Source: an uncultured Collinsella sp. (GTDB lineage Bacteria > Actinomycetota > Coriobacteriia > Coriobacteriales > Coriobacteriaceae). From it: a stretch of 64,000 nt of DNA. This document shows, one piece after another, positions 33,121-41,992 of the stretch. Each line of letters opens with the position of its first letter. Positions within the stretch are counted from its first letter, which is position 1. The notes beneath the pieces are model-generated. The model did no database searches. It saw only the letters and a list, made by a program, of their open reading frames with translations, and had not been told where the DNA came from. The stretch covers positions 1-64,000 of the forward strand of contig CABUCA010000001.1 of assembly GCA_902489965.1 (NCBI GenBank), written 5' to 3'. The position numbers were made by a program, and so were the translations under genes.

Positions 33121-35918
33121 AGTGCATCAGCGCAGCGCTTGCAGATATGCGCGTGGCCGTTGTACTCGCCGACGGTGGTGCGATAGTTCCAGCAACGGTC
33201 GCAGCACTCGCCCTCGGCTGCCTCGATGGCAACGGAGAGTTCCTCGCCCTGGGTCAGCTCAACATCGGAAACGATGTAGAACTCGGCCAGGTCGACGGCC
33301 TTATCGCCGGTCAGCAGCGCGTACATCTCGGCGGGAACGACCGCCTTGACGCGAACCTGCTGGCTCTTGGTGAAGGTGCCGGCAGAACGGGCATCCTCAA
33401 GGGCCTTGGTCACGGCGCTACGGAGCTCGAGCGAAGCCTCGAGCACGCCCTCGAACTCATTGGCCTCGTCGACCGTGATGGGCGACTTGTACCAATCGAG
33501 CAGCGCGGCGTACTTCTGGTGATCGACGCAGCCGGCGGGCGCATATGCCATGGCCTCGTCAACCGTGTAGGACAGGATCGGCTGCAGGTCGCGCATGAGC
33601 ATCGAGAAGAGCTCGGCCAGCACGGTCTGGGCGCTGCGGCGCTCGAGCGAGCCGGGCTTATCGCAGTACAGACGGTCCTTCAGGGCGTCGAGGTACACGT
33701 TGGAAAGCTCGGTAACCACGAAGTCATAGAGCGCACGGTAGGCGCGCGGGAACTCATAGCTGGCGTAGGCGTCGTCGACCTCGGCCTGGACCTGGGTCAG
33801 ACGGGCAACCATGAGCTTGTCGAGCGGCAGCAGGTCGGCAAAGGCGACGCCGTCGGTCTCGGGCTCAAACTGACCCTCGAGCTCGGAGAGCAGGAAGCGC
33901 AGCGTGTTGCGGAAACGACGGTAGGCATCGGACGTACGAGCAAGGATCTCGTGGTCGATGGACACGTCGGAGCTGGTATCGACGGATGCAACCCACAGAC
34001 GGATGATATCGGCGCCCATCTCGTCGCAGACCTTGTTGGGGTCGATGACGTTGCCGAGCGACTTGGACATCTTGCGGCCCTGGCCATCGAGCGTGAAGCC
34101 CTGCGAGACGACCGCCTTGTACGGAGCATGGCCGTTGGCACCCACCGAGGTGAGCAGCGAGCTCTGGAACCAACCGCGATGCTGGTCGGAGCCCTCGAGA
34201 TACACGTCAGCCGGGTACTCAAGCTCGGGTCGATACTCGCAGACGGCCTTCCAGGACACGCCGGAGTCCCACCACACGTCGAGAATGTCCTTATCAGCCT
34301 TGAGGTGATGGCCGCCACACTTGGGGCAAACGCAAGCCTCGCCCAGGTAACTCTCGGGAGCGTCGGTGAACCAGGCGTCGGAGCCCTTCTCGTGGAAGAG
34401 CTTGATGACGGCGTCGAGCGTGGCGTCGTTCATGACCTTCTCGCCGCAGTCGGCGCAGGTGTAGCTGGGGATAGGCACGCCCCAGTTGCGCTGACGGCTG
34501 ATGCACCAGTCGGGACGCTGCTCGACCATGGCACCGATGCGGTTTGCCGCGTGGGCCGGATACCACTTGACGTTCTCGCGGACCTCTTTGCCAGCCTGCT
34601 CGCGCAAACCGGTCTTATCCATCGAGACGAACCACTGGTCGGTAGCACGGAAGAGCACCGGGTGCTTGCAGCGCCAGCAGTGCGGATAGCTGTGCGTGAT
34701 CTTCTTCTCGAGGACGAGGGTGCCGCGCTCGCGCAGGAACTCGATGATGTGCGGGTTGGCCTCGTCGGTATCCATGCCGCTGAAGGGGCCACCGGTGCCA
34801 AACTCCTCGCCGGTGTAGAACTTGCCGTCGTCATCGACCGGCATGCAGATGTCGGTGATGCCCTCCTTGAGGCAGGCAAAGTAGTCGTCGACGCCGTGGC
34901 CGGGCGAGTTGTGGACAATACCGGTACCGTCATCGACACCGACGTAATCGGCCAGCAGCGCCACGCCCTCGACACCGTCGAAGATCGGCTGCTTGTAGTG
35001 GATGTGGTGGAAGGTCTCGGCGGGAACCACATAGGGCTTGCCGTCGACCATAACCGGAGTGTACTCCCAGCCAAACTCCTCGCAGCACTTAGGAGCCAGG
35101 TCCTCGAGCATGACCTCGGCGCGGCCGTCGTGCTCAACGGCGACGTAGGCGGCGCCGGGCTTGAGAGAAACGGCCTGGTCGGAGGGGATGGTCCACGGCG
35201 TGGTCGTCCAGATGATAAAGTCAACCGGGCCGTCGAAGTTCTCGAGGCCGGCGGGCTTGGAGGTCATCTCAAAGCGCACGAAGATGGACGGGCTCGTCTC
35301 GTCGGAGTACTCGATCTCGGCCTCAGCGAGTGCGGTGTGGCAGTGCTTGCACCAATGGACGGGCTTGTGACCGCGATAGATCATACCCTTATCGAACATG
35401 GCCTTGAAGACCTCGATGTCGGCAGCGTCATGCTGGTGATAGAGCGTCAGGTAGGGGTTGTCCCAGTCGCCAAGCACGCCCAGGCGACGGAAGCCGGCCT
35501 TCTGCAGCTCGATGTTCTCGACAGCGAACTTGTTGCAAAGCTCGCGGATCTTGGCCGTGGAGGTCTGGTTGAACTTCTCGGTGCCGAGCTTCTCCTCGAC
35601 CTTATGCTCGATCGGCTGGCCATGGCAGTCCCAACCGGGGACATAGGGAACCTCATAGCCCTGCATCATCCAGTAACGGTTGATCATGTCCTTGGAGATC
35701 TTGTTCATGGCGTGGCCGATGTGGATCGGGCCGTTGGCGTACGGAGGGCCGTCGTGCAGCACGAACTTCTTGTGACCCTCGTTCTTCTTCAGAACCTGCT
35801 CGTAGACCTTGTTGTCCTGCCAGTCCTTGAGTCGCTTGGGCTCGGACTTGGAAAGACCGGCACGCATGGGAAAACCGGTCTTGGGCAGATTCATCGTCTG
35901 CTTGTACTCGTTTGCCAC
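33117..35918 (-). CDS. ileS: isoleucyl-tRNA synthetase
   Basis: Charges tRNA-Ile. Class I motifs are visible: HIGH-type GPIHIGHAMNKI and KMSKSLGN (in GQGRKMSKSLGNVIDP); the editing domain lies between them with the TTTPWTIPSDQAV block. The C-terminus has the zinc motif CCDRCWNYR and CKRCADAL. The start is a GTG (reads MANEYKQTM) 6 bases after AAAGGGG, giving 933 residues; any longer frame would enter the leader terminator. Expression is controlled by the T-box leader upstream. Confidence 0.96.
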   Translation of the reverse strand: MANEYKQTMNLPKTGFPMRAGLSKSEPKRLKDWQDNKVYEQVLKKNEGHKKFVLHDGPPYANGPIHIGHAMNKISKDMINRYWMMQGYEVPYVPGWDCHGQPIEHKVEEKLGTEKFNQTSTAKIRELCNKFAVENIELQKAGFRRLGVLGDWDNPYLTLYHQHDAADIEVFKAMFDKGMIYRGHKPVHWCKHCHTALAEAEIEYSDETSPSIFVRFEMTSKPAGLENFDGPVDFIIWTTTPWTIPSDQAVSLKPGAAYVAVEHDGRAEVMLEDLAPKCCEEFGWEYTPVMVDGKPYVVPAETFHHIHYKQPIFDGVEGVALLADYVGVDDGTGIVHNSPGHGVDDYFACLKEGITDICMPVDDDGKFYTGEEFGTGGPFSGMDTDEANPHIIEFLRERGTLVLEKKITHSYPHCWRCKHPVLFRATDQWFVSMDKTGLREQAGKEVRENVKWYPAHAANRIGAMVEQRPDWCISRQRNWGVPIPSYTCADCGEKVMNDATLDAVIKLFHEKGSDAWFTDAPESYLGEACVCPKCGGHHLKADKDILDVWWDSGVSWKAVCEYRPELEYPADVYLEGSDQHRGWFQSSLLTSVGANGHAPYKAVVSQGFTLDGQGRKMSKSLGNVIDPNKVCDEMGADIIRLWVASVDTSSDVSIDHEILARTSDAYRRFRNTLRFLLSELEGQFEPETDGVAFADLLPLDKLMVARLTQVQAEVDDAYASYEFPRAYRALYDFVVTELSNVYLDALKDRLYCDKPGSLERRSAQTVLAELFSMLMRDLQPILSYTVDEAMAYAPAGCVDHQKYAALLDWYKSPITVDEANEFEGVLEASLELRSAVTKALEDARSAGTFTKSQQVRVKAVVPAEMYALLTGDKAVDLAEFYIVSDVELTQGEELSVAIEAAEGECCDRCWNYRTTVGEYNGHAHICKRCADAL

Positions 35919-35961
35919 GGTACCCCTTTCATGTCGTGGGCGCGCACGCCCGTTGGGCACC

Positions 35962-36258
35962 AAAAAAGCGCCCGTCCCTACAAGCTGGGACGAAGCGCCA
36001 CAAAACGGACTGTACGCCCGCAAAAGCTCTTCGTTTAACCACCCAGCTTAGATGCCCTCGCCCGCGTATTCGCGCGCTCGCATCCGTTACTCGGCTGGCC
36101 TGTATCGACGACCATCTCGGCGATATCTACTAAGACGAGCCTGTGCGACGCGTCCGTTGGGACCGCAGCTCCGGGGTGATTTTCATCGGTCGCATGCACG
36201 GGTTCTCAGCGCTCCCCGCTCTCTGTAACATGCGGACGGCCGACTACTCGTCCCCATC
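35962..36258 (-). promoter_or_regulatory. T-box riboswitch leader of ileS
   Basis: Read on the minus strand: stem I begins GATGGGGACGAGTAG, contains the ACAGAGAG and GCTGAGAACCC motifs, and presents specifier AUC (36180-36178, in AAAATCACC), an isoleucine codon. Further down is the T-box GGGTGGTTAAAC (about 36044-36033), whose UGGU can pair with the ACCA end of uncharged tRNA-Ile. AAGCTGGG of the antiterminator pairs with CCCAGCTT. The competing terminator GCGCTTCGTCCC/GGGACGGGCGC ends in TTTTTT (35967-35962). Low charged tRNA-Ile should permit read-through into ileS. Confidence 0.92.
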
Positions 36259-36404
36259 AACGCTTATGCGGAGTATGCTAGCACGTTCCGCGCCGGCGAA
36301 AAACCCTCAACACTGGTTTTATACGTTCGAAATTTCTCGCGGCTGTGGACCTTTTCTAGGAGCAAAATACCTGAAAGCACTTTATCGAAAGAAAGAAGGT
36401 TGCC
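36259..36404. other. divergent promoter region between ileS leader and glycerol dehydrogenase-like gene
   Basis: This A/T-richer stretch must contain the promoters for the T-box transcript (minus) and for the dehydrogenase gene (plus). A CATACT -10-like box is at 36273-36278 on the minus strand, but no convincing -35 goes with it. AGAAGG provides the ribosome site of the plus-strand gene. Confidence 0.4.
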
Positions 36405-37493
36405 ATGCGCACGATTGGAATGAGTGATTATACCGTTGGCGAGGATTGCTTTACCGAGGTGCCCGCCGCACTGGCCGAGTACGGAGCGACCAAGGTCGCC
36501 ATCATTGGCGGCAAGCGAGCCCTGGCTGCGGCGCTGCCGGGAATCGAGGCGGCACTTGAAGATACCGATGTCGAGGTCCTGGAGACGCGCGTCTACGGTA
36601 CCAACAGTACGCGTGCCAATATCGCCAAGGTCGTAAACTCCCCCGCCTGCCAGGAAGCCGACGTGCTCATTGCTTGCGGCGGCGGCAAGGCGCTCGATAC
36701 CGTCAAGACGGCGGCCATCGAGCTCAAGAAGATCGTCTTTACCGTGCCGACGATCTGCTCCAACTGCTCCGCCGCGACCGCCATTGCCGTTGTCTACAAC
36801 GACGACGGCTCGCTCGAGGGCTATTCGTACCCCAACCGCCCCGCGCACATCTTCATCAACCCCAAGATTATCGCCGAGTCGCCAGCAGAGTACTTCTGGG
36901 CCGGCGTGGGCGATGCCCTGTCTAAGCAGCCCGAGGTCGAGTACGCCACGAGCGCCGGTAATTTGGAGCACACCGCCGGTCTTGGCCTGGCACTCGCCCA
37001 CACCTGCTCCGAGCCGCTGTTTACCTATGGCGTCCAGGGTCTTGAGGACGTGCGCCAGGACCTGTCGACCGAGGCCGTCAAGCAGATCGCGCTCGACATC
37101 GTGGTCAACACGGGCTACGTCTCCAACCTGACCAACCAGAACGATTACTACTACAACTCGAGCGTGGCGCACGTATTCTACAACGCCACCTGCAGCATTC
37201 CGCGTGAGGGCACCTACCTGCACGGCGAGGTCGTGAGCCTGGGCGTGCTCGTGCTGTTTGCCTATACGGGAGACACCGAGAACCTTGAGCGCTACGCCGC
37301 CTTTAACAAGCAGATGGGGCTGCCCGTGACGCTTGAGCAGGTCGGCCTTACCGAGGCCGACATCCCGGCGCTGTGTGAGTATGCCCACGCCACCAACGAG
37401 TGGAAGCAGGGTAACCCGGAGCCCTTCACCGACGAAAAGTTCGCCGCCGCCATCAAGGCCGCCGACGCCTACGGCCACACCCTCCTCGCCTAA
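36405..37493 (+). CDS. glycerol dehydrogenase-like iron/zinc alcohol dehydrogenase
   Basis: A 362-residue NAD-dependent dehydrogenase of the GldA type in the DHQS/iron-ADH superfamily. The NAD-binding motif is ACGGGKALDTVK (90-101), PTICSN (115-120) follows, and the metal ligands expected for GldA appear as D170 (AGVGDALSK), H256 (SSVAHVFYN) and H273 (HGEVVSLG). The natural substrate could be glycerol, another diol or hydroxyketone. The ATG follows AGAAGG by 5 bases. It is a single gene with its own terminator. Its intact metal site contrasts with the distantly related AroB-like protein at 16.5 kb. Confidence 0.82.
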   Translation: MRTIGMSDYTVGEDCFTEVPAALAEYGATKVAIIGGKRALAAALPGIEAALEDTDVEVLETRVYGTNSTRANIAKVVNSPACQEADVLIACGGGKALDTVKTAAIELKKIVFTVPTICSNCSAATAIAVVYNDDGSLEGYSYPNRPAHIFINPKIIAESPAEYFWAGVGDALSKQPEVEYATSAGNLEHTAGLGLALAHTCSEPLFTYGVQGLEDVRQDLSTEAVKQIALDIVVNTGYVSNLTNQNDYYYNSSVAHVFYNATCSIPREGTYLHGEVVSLGVLVLFAYTGDTENLERYAAFNKQMGLPVTLEQVGLTEADIPALCEYAHATNEWKQGNPEPFTDEKFAAAIKAADAYGHTLLA

Positions 37494-37528
37494 CCTACCA
37501 AAAAGTGACAGGTTTATTTTGGCAGGTT
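37492..37528. repeat. AACCTACCAAAA / TTTTGGCAGGTT inverted repeat
   Basis: Twelve-base arms with one mismatch enclose AGTGACAGGTTTA and overlap the end of the dehydrogenase gene. The GACAGG in the loop resembles the loop of the hairpin at 29704-29744 (GGACAGGCA on its minus strand), so the two may be diverged members of one palindromic family. Confidence 0.5.
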
Positions 37529-37576
37529 TTATATGGGTAAATACCATTGAACAATTGGTGAGATAGTCTAGCTTGC

Positions 37577-37620
37577 CAGCAAAAGGGGCGACCATCTACT
37601 CGATGGCCGCCCCTTTTATT
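37577..37620. terminator. bidirectional terminator between the dehydrogenase and DUF523 genes
   Basis: AAAAGGGGCGACCATC (37581-37596) pairs with GATGGCCGCCCCTTTT (37601-37616) around TACTC with one mismatch. It has A and T tracts on both sides and lies between convergent genes. Confidence 0.88.
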
Positions 37621-37622
37621 TA

Positions 37623-38075
37623 CTACTTCAACATGCTGGGGTCGAACTCGCTTGCCGGGATCACACGGTAGCCGTGGCGCAGGAGCAGGTCGACGAAAAC
37701 ACCGTTGCCCGCGGTGAGCGTACCGCTAAAGGTGCCGTCGTAGATGTGACCCGCACCGCACGAGGGGCTGCGGTCCTGAAGGATGCACGCGACTATCTCT
37801 TCCGGTCCGCCTGCCTGCTCGCACATATCGAGCGCACGTTGGGCACCCAGGCGAAATTCGCGATCAACCGAGATGCCCTCGCAGGTACGAACCTCGCCGT
37901 TCACAATCTCGGACGGCTTGCGCGGCGTGAGCAGGCCGCCAAAGACCTCGGGGCACACGAGGAGGACCTCGGTCCCCGTGCGCTCGCAAGCCTCGACCAA
38001 CGCGCGGTGGTAGTTATCGAGCCCGTTATACTTGCAGCTCTCGCCCATCAAGCAGGCGCTCACCACGATCTTCAT
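37623..38075 (-). CDS. DUF523 family protein
   Basis: A 150-residue cytoplasmic protein of unknown function. It has the family pattern: VSACLMGESCKYNG at the start, VCPEVFGGLLTPRKPSEIV, and CILQDRSPSCGAGHIYDGTFSG. The conserved cysteines suggest metal or redox chemistry, which is inference. The ATG (MKIVVSACL) follows GAGAGGG by 6 bases; an ATG two codons earlier overlaps that site. It is downstream of ftsH, with a terminator between. Confidence 0.85.
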   Translation of the reverse strand: MKIVVSACLMGESCKYNGLDNYHRALVEACERTGTEVLLVCPEVFGGLLTPRKPSEIVNGEVRTCEGISVDREFRLGAQRALDMCEQAGGPEEIVACILQDRSPSCGAGHIYDGTFSGTLTAGNGVFVDLLLRHGYRVIPASEFDPSMLK

Positions 38076-38092
38076 TTCCATCCCTCTCAAGC

Positions 38093-38130
38093 AAAACGCC
38101 CCATTTGAGAAAGCTGCTCAAATGGGGCGT
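38093..38130 (-). terminator. intrinsic terminator of ftsH
   Basis: ACGCCCCATTTGAG pairs perfectly over 14 bp with CTCAAATGGGGCGT around a 7-nt loop, and TTTTGC follows on the minus strand. Confidence 0.85.
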
Positions 38131-38156
38131 CGGCGTTTACTGGCTCGGCCGCGGCG

Positions 38157-40064
38157 TTACTGCTGCTTGGGCATCAGCGGGTTCTCGCGCGTGAGGAGAT
38201 TCATGAACTCCTCGCCCGTGATCGTCTCCTTCTTGTACAGATAACGAGCCAGCTCGTGGAGCTTGAACTTGTTTTCCTTGAGGATCTGCAGGGCGCGGTC
38301 GTGCGCATCCTCAATCAACTTGGCGACAATTGCGTCCACACGCTCGGCCGTACCGGGGGCGCAGGTGAGCGACGTATCCTGGTTGAGGTACGCATTCTGG
38401 ACGGTACCGAGCGCCATCATGCCAAACTCGTCGGACATACCAAAGCGCGTCACCATGTTGCGGGCGAGCTTGGTGGCCTGCTCGATATCGTTGGCGGCAC
38501 CGGTCGTCATCTCGCCAAAGATGAGCTCCTCGGCCGCGCGACCACCGCAGTAGACGGCGAGCTTGTCCAGGACCTCCTGGCGCGTGGTCAGGAAGCGCTC
38601 GTCCTCCTCGACCTGCATGGTGTAGCCCAGGGCACCGCTCGTGCGCGGAACGATGGTGATCTTCGTGACCGGCGCAGAGCCCTTCTGGCGAGCGGCAACA
38701 ATGGCATGGCCGATCTCATGGTAGGAAACGACCTGCTTCTCGTGGTCGGAAAGCACCGTGGACTTACGCTGTTGGCCGGCAATGACGACCTCCACCGACT
38801 CCTCGAAGTCGTCCTGGGTTGCACGCTTGCGACCTTCGCGAACGGCGCGCAGGGCGCCCTCGTTGATGATATTGGCCAAATCGGCGCCCGAGGCACCAGG
38901 CGTGGCGCGGGCAATCGCGGTCAGATCGATCGGCGGCTGGGTCTTCACGCTCTTGGCGTGCAGCTCAAGGATATTCTTGCGACCGGTCAAATCGGGCAGC
39001 TCGACGGGAATGCGGCGGTCAAAGCGACCGGGACGCAACAGAGCCGGGTCAAGGCTGTCGGGGCGGTTGGTGGCAGCAAGGACGACGATGCCCTTGTGGT
39101 TATCGAAGCCGTCCATCTCGGTCAGCAACTGATTGAGCGTCTGCTCGCGCTCGTCGTTGCCGCTAAAGCCGCCGCCATCACGCTTTTTGCCGATGGTATC
39201 GATCTCGTCGATAAACACAATGCACGGGGCCTTTTCCTTGGCCTGCTTAAACAGGTCACGAACCTTAGCAGCGCCGCGACCAACAAACATCTCAACGAAC
39301 TCAGAGCCCGAAATGCTAAAGAACGGAACACCGGCCTCGCCGGCAACAGCCTTGGCAAGCAGGGTCTTACCGGTACCCGGAGGGCCAACAAGGAGAGCAC
39401 CGCGCGGCAGCTTGGCGCCGATCTCCTCGTAGCGCTGCGGCTTCTCCAGAAAGTCGACGACCTCCTTGAGAGATTCCTTGGCCTCTTCCTGGCCGGCGAC
39501 GTCCTTAAAGGTCACGCCCACGTCCTTGGAGGCGATCACGCGCGCGCCGGACTTACCCAGTCCGCCGCCGCCAAAACCGCCGCCGCCAAAGTTCATCGAC
39601 GGGCCGTCATCGCCCATAGCCTTCTTCATGCGGCGGTTGAGCCACCAACCGATGAGGAAGAAAATCGCCATGGGAAGAATGAGTGTGAGCAGGTAGTAGG
39701 TCATCAAACCCGAGTTCTTATCGGGAACGACCGACTCCAGCGAAGCGCCAGACTCAAGCACGCGATCGGTAAAGCCCGCATCGTTCGGCACACCGGTCGT
39801 CTTATAGGCGATGTTCTCGTCCTCGCCCTTCTTGGTGTAATAAATCGTATAGTCGTCGGTGTTGTACTCGACCTTTTCGACGCTCTTCTTGTCGAGCGCT
39901 TTGACAAACGTCGAGTAATCGGTCTCCGTAATCTGCTGCGTGTGACCGATGTTGGGGAACAGAACGGTCGAGAGCACGAGGTAGACGACGAAGGCGATGA
40001 GCACGTAGAGGATCATATTCCGTCTACGTTTGTTGTCATCCATCTCCATCTGCTTGAACTCCAT
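38157..40064 (-). CDS. ftsH: ATP-dependent zinc metalloprotease FtsH
   Basis: A membrane-anchored AAA+ protease for quality control of membrane and regulatory proteins. Two N-terminal spans (about 17-35 and 122-142) flank an extracytoplasmic domain. A Gly-rich linker ([16 protein letters not shown]) precedes the AAA domain: Walker A GPPGTGKT, Walker [33 protein letters not shown]. The zinc site is HEIGH. The C-terminus is short. The start is uncertain among three closely spaced ATGs (40064, 40049, 40043) with weak ribosome sites; the longest is given. 635 residues is normal. Confidence 0.95.
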   Translation of the reverse strand: MEFKQMEMDDNKRRRNMILYVLIAFVVYLVLSTVLFPNIGHTQQITETDYSTFVKALDKKSVEKVEYNTDDYTIYYTKKGEDENIAYKTTGVPNDAGFTDRVLESGASLESVVPDKNSGLMTYYLLTLILPMAIFFLIGWWLNRRMKKAMGDDGPSMNFGGGGFGGGGLGKSGARVIASKDVGVTFKDVAGQEEAKESLKEVVDFLEKPQRYEEIGAKLPRGALLVGPPGTGKTLLAKAVAGEAGVPFFSISGSEFVEMFVGRGAAKVRDLFKQAKEKAPCIVFIDEIDTIGKKRDGGGFSGNDEREQTLNQLLTEMDGFDNHKGIVVLAATNRPDSLDPALLRPGRFDRRIPVELPDLTGRKNILELHAKSVKTQPPIDLTAIARATPGASGADLANIINEGALRAVREGRKRATQDDFEESVEVVIAGQQRKSTVLSDHEKQVVSYHEIGHAIVAARQKGSAPVTKITIVPRTSGALGYTMQVEEDERFLTTRQEVLDKLAVYCGGRAAEELIFGEMTTGAANDIEQATKLARNMVTRFGMSDEFGMMALGTVQNAYLNQDTSLTCAPGTAERVDAIVAKLIEDAHDRALQILKENKFKLHELARYLYKKETITGEEFMNLLTRENPLMPKQQ

Positions 40065-40141
40065 CTACTGGGGTTGATAATGCTTTCTAGAATACCCAAC
40101 CCGGACGGCGATAAACCGACGCCGGGCACGAAAGGACAGAG

Positions 40142-40389
40142 ATGGCATCACTGTAAGTCGGCAAGGTTCAAATCTATACAGGCGACGGCAAGGGCAAGAC
40201 GACGGCTGCTTTGGGGCGCGAGAGGATGTCGAGGAACTGATTGCGATAAAGCCCGCCACCACGGAGCTCGTGCTCCCCGGCCGCGGCTTGCTACCCCTCG
40301 CCGACCTTGCCGACCTAGTAACCGAAATGCGCCCCGTCAAACACTACTTCGACGAAGGCCTCCTAGCCCGTCAAGGCATCGAATACTAA
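40142..40389 (+). pseudogene. remnant of cob(I)alamin adenosyltransferase (BtuR/CobO type)
   Basis: The first part reads MASL-stop-VGKVQIYTGDGKGKTTAALG, the P-loop start of the BtuR/CobO/CobP family, with an in-frame stop near the beginning. About 20 codons on, the frame shifts and continues as EDVEELIAIKPATTELVLPG, then LADLVTEMRPVKHYFDEG and LLARQGIEY-stop, the family's conserved C-terminal end. About 100 central residues are missing. So both ends are kept but joined by an internal deletion with a frameshift. It cannot make active enzyme. Its plus orientation is opposite to its neighbours. Confidence 0.85.
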
Positions 40390-40426
40390 TTGATTCGTTT
40401 TCCGCCAACACCTACAGCTCATAAGG

Positions 40427-40495
40427 AAGTTGCGGTGGAATAGAACTTGTTTGACGGTCCGCAAGGGCTTTTCAGGAACTATTTCACCGCAACTT
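40427..40495. repeat. 69-bp palindromic element, copy B (AAGTTGCGGTG family)
   Basis: Arms AAGTTGCGGTGGAATAG (40427-40443) and CTATTTCACCGCAACTT (40479-40495) pair over 17 positions with one G-U. They match the outer arms of copy A at 6455-6525 except at one base, while the 35-nt centre is unrelated. Confidence 0.85.
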
Positions 40496-40518
40496 ATCAG
40501 GGGAACCCGACGGATGAG

Positions 40519-41868
40519 CTAGGCGGTGGCGCGGCCTAGCCAGTTGCCGCTGTGGTGGTAGATGGTGAACATGGTTGCGGTGATGAGCCAGGTTACGGGG
40601 TAGACCAGCAGTAGATGCTCGAGCGACGGATCGAAGGGCATGATCGCAAACACCCAAATCACTCTGAGTACGACGGTGCCAAAGATGGTGAGCATCATAG
40701 GCTGCAGACTCACGCCGGCGCCGCGGATGGAACCCGAGGCGTTCTCGATAATCGAGAAAATCGCATAGAACGGCGCAATGAAATGGAGGATGGTCGTGGT
40801 GTACGCCGAAATCGAAGCATCGTCGACAAACAAACGCGACAGCGGGCCCGAAAACACCAGCAGCACGGCAGACAGGCCACCAATGAGCATAAACGACAGC
40901 ACGAGCGACGTATGGTAGCCCTTGCGCATGCGCTCGTAGTTGCGCGCGCCAAAGTTCTGCGCCGAGAACGTAGTGATCGATACGCCGAGCGCCTCGGTCA
41001 CCATCCAGATAATGCCATCCAGGCGCCCAGATAGACCCCAAGCAGTCGTGACATCGGCGCCAAACGAATTAACCGACACCTGGATCAGCACGTTCGAGAT
41101 CGAATAGGCAGCCGATTGAAAACCGAGTGGCAGACCACACGAGATCATACTCTTGCAAATACCGCGATCGATACCGAGCTTAGACAGCGAAAGACGCCAT
41201 GCACCCGTAGCGCGCATCATGCGCAACACGATCATCGTTGCATTGGAGCAAATGGTCAGCGCCACTGCGATGCCGCAGCCCAGCGCCTCCATATGCAACA
41301 CAGCGACAAAGATGATATCCAGCACCACGTTAACAAGGCAGCCAGAGGCAATGATCACGGCGGGCCCGCGCGTGTCGCCCACGGCACGCAGCAGTGCGGT
41401 TCCCATATTAAGCAGCAGTGCCGCAACCATCGCGGCAAAATAACAGCGAGCATAGGCCACGCCCTCGGCCAATAGTTCATGCGGCGTGTTCATAAGCACC
41501 AGCATGGGCTCAACGAACACTATGCCAAGAATCGAGAAAGCGATACCGCCCACCAGCGCGAGCGTCATGGCTGTATGGACCGAACGACTCAGTCGCTCAT
41601 CATCGTGCTGGCCAAAATACTGACCGGTAATGACCGCGCAGCCGGCGCCGACGCCAACGCAAAAGCCAATGCAGAGCTCGGTGAGCACCATCGTGGCTTG
41701 AATGCCACCCAGCGCGAGCTTGCCGCCAAACTGGCCAACGATATACGTACCGATAAGCGTGTAGGCCTGCTGAAAAAACGAACTAAAAAAGATGGGAACG
41801 CACAGCGACAGCAGCTGTTGCCAAATGACACCCTGCGTTACATCGATAGCCGTAGATTTCTTAGCCAC
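40519..41868 (-). CDS. MATE family efflux transporter
   Basis: A 449-residue multidrug/toxin extrusion-type membrane protein with about twelve spans in two homologous halves. Typical segments are VPIFFSSFFQQAYTLIGTYIVGQFGG at the N-terminus and GLPLGFQSAAYSISNVLIQ at the start of the second half. The substrate is unknown; sodium or proton coupling cannot be read from the sequence. The start is a GTG (reads MAKKSTAIDV) following GGGGAGG by 4 bases. An upstream ATG lacks a ribosome site. It is monocistronic as far as can be seen. Confidence 0.9.
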   Translation of the reverse strand: MAKKSTAIDVTQGVIWQQLLSLCVPIFFSSFFQQAYTLIGTYIVGQFGGKLALGGIQATMVLTELCIGFCVGVGAGCAVITGQYFGQHDDERLSRSVHTAMTLALVGGIAFSILGIVFVEPMLVLMNTPHELLAEGVAYARCYFAAMVAALLLNMGTALLRAVGDTRGPAVIIASGCLVNVVLDIIFVAVLHMEALGCGIAVALTICSNATMIVLRMMRATGAWRLSLSKLGIDRGICKSMISCGLPLGFQSAAYSISNVLIQVSVNSFGADVTTAWGLSGRLDGIIWMVTEALGVSITTFSAQNFGARNYERMRKGYHTSLVLSFMLIGGLSAVLLVFSGPLSRLFVDDASISAYTTTILHFIAPFYAIFSIIENASGSIRGAGVSLQPMMLTIFGTVVLRVIWVFAIMPFDPSLEHLLLVYPVTWLITATMFTIYHHSGNWLGRATA

Positions 41869-41992
41869 ACGCCCTCCCCGCCAGCATACGTCAAACAACA
41901 TAACGGCAATTTAAGACCAAAGCCAATACTAGCTTAGCACCGACTGGCGGCGACCGAAACACCCCGAATTAGAGCGCGGTGCGGAAAACTGC

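Larger units (their letters stand above)
40065..40518. other. 454-bp gap holding a gene remnant and a palindrome
   Basis: Between ftsH and the MATE gene there is no intact gene. The gap contains the ftsH upstream region, a decayed cobalamin adenosyltransferase on the plus strand (40142-40389) and a copy of the AAGTTGCGGTG palindromic family (40427-40495). Confidence 0.8.

Noticed and set aside
33147..36038. 963-codon open frame on the plus strand
   Set aside because: It is antisense to ileS throughout; high-GC codon bias opens the opposite frame. It has no recognisable domain, no ribosome site and would read through the T-box leader.
36300..36404. Second riboswitch before the glycerol dehydrogenase-like gene
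   Set aside because: I found no conserved aptamer pattern or terminator/antiterminator pair in the short leader.
36264..37595. 443-codon open frame on the minus strand opposite the dehydrogenase
   Set aside because: The plus-strand protein has clear family motifs and a ribosome site; the minus-strand frame has neither and spans the neighbouring intergenic repeat.
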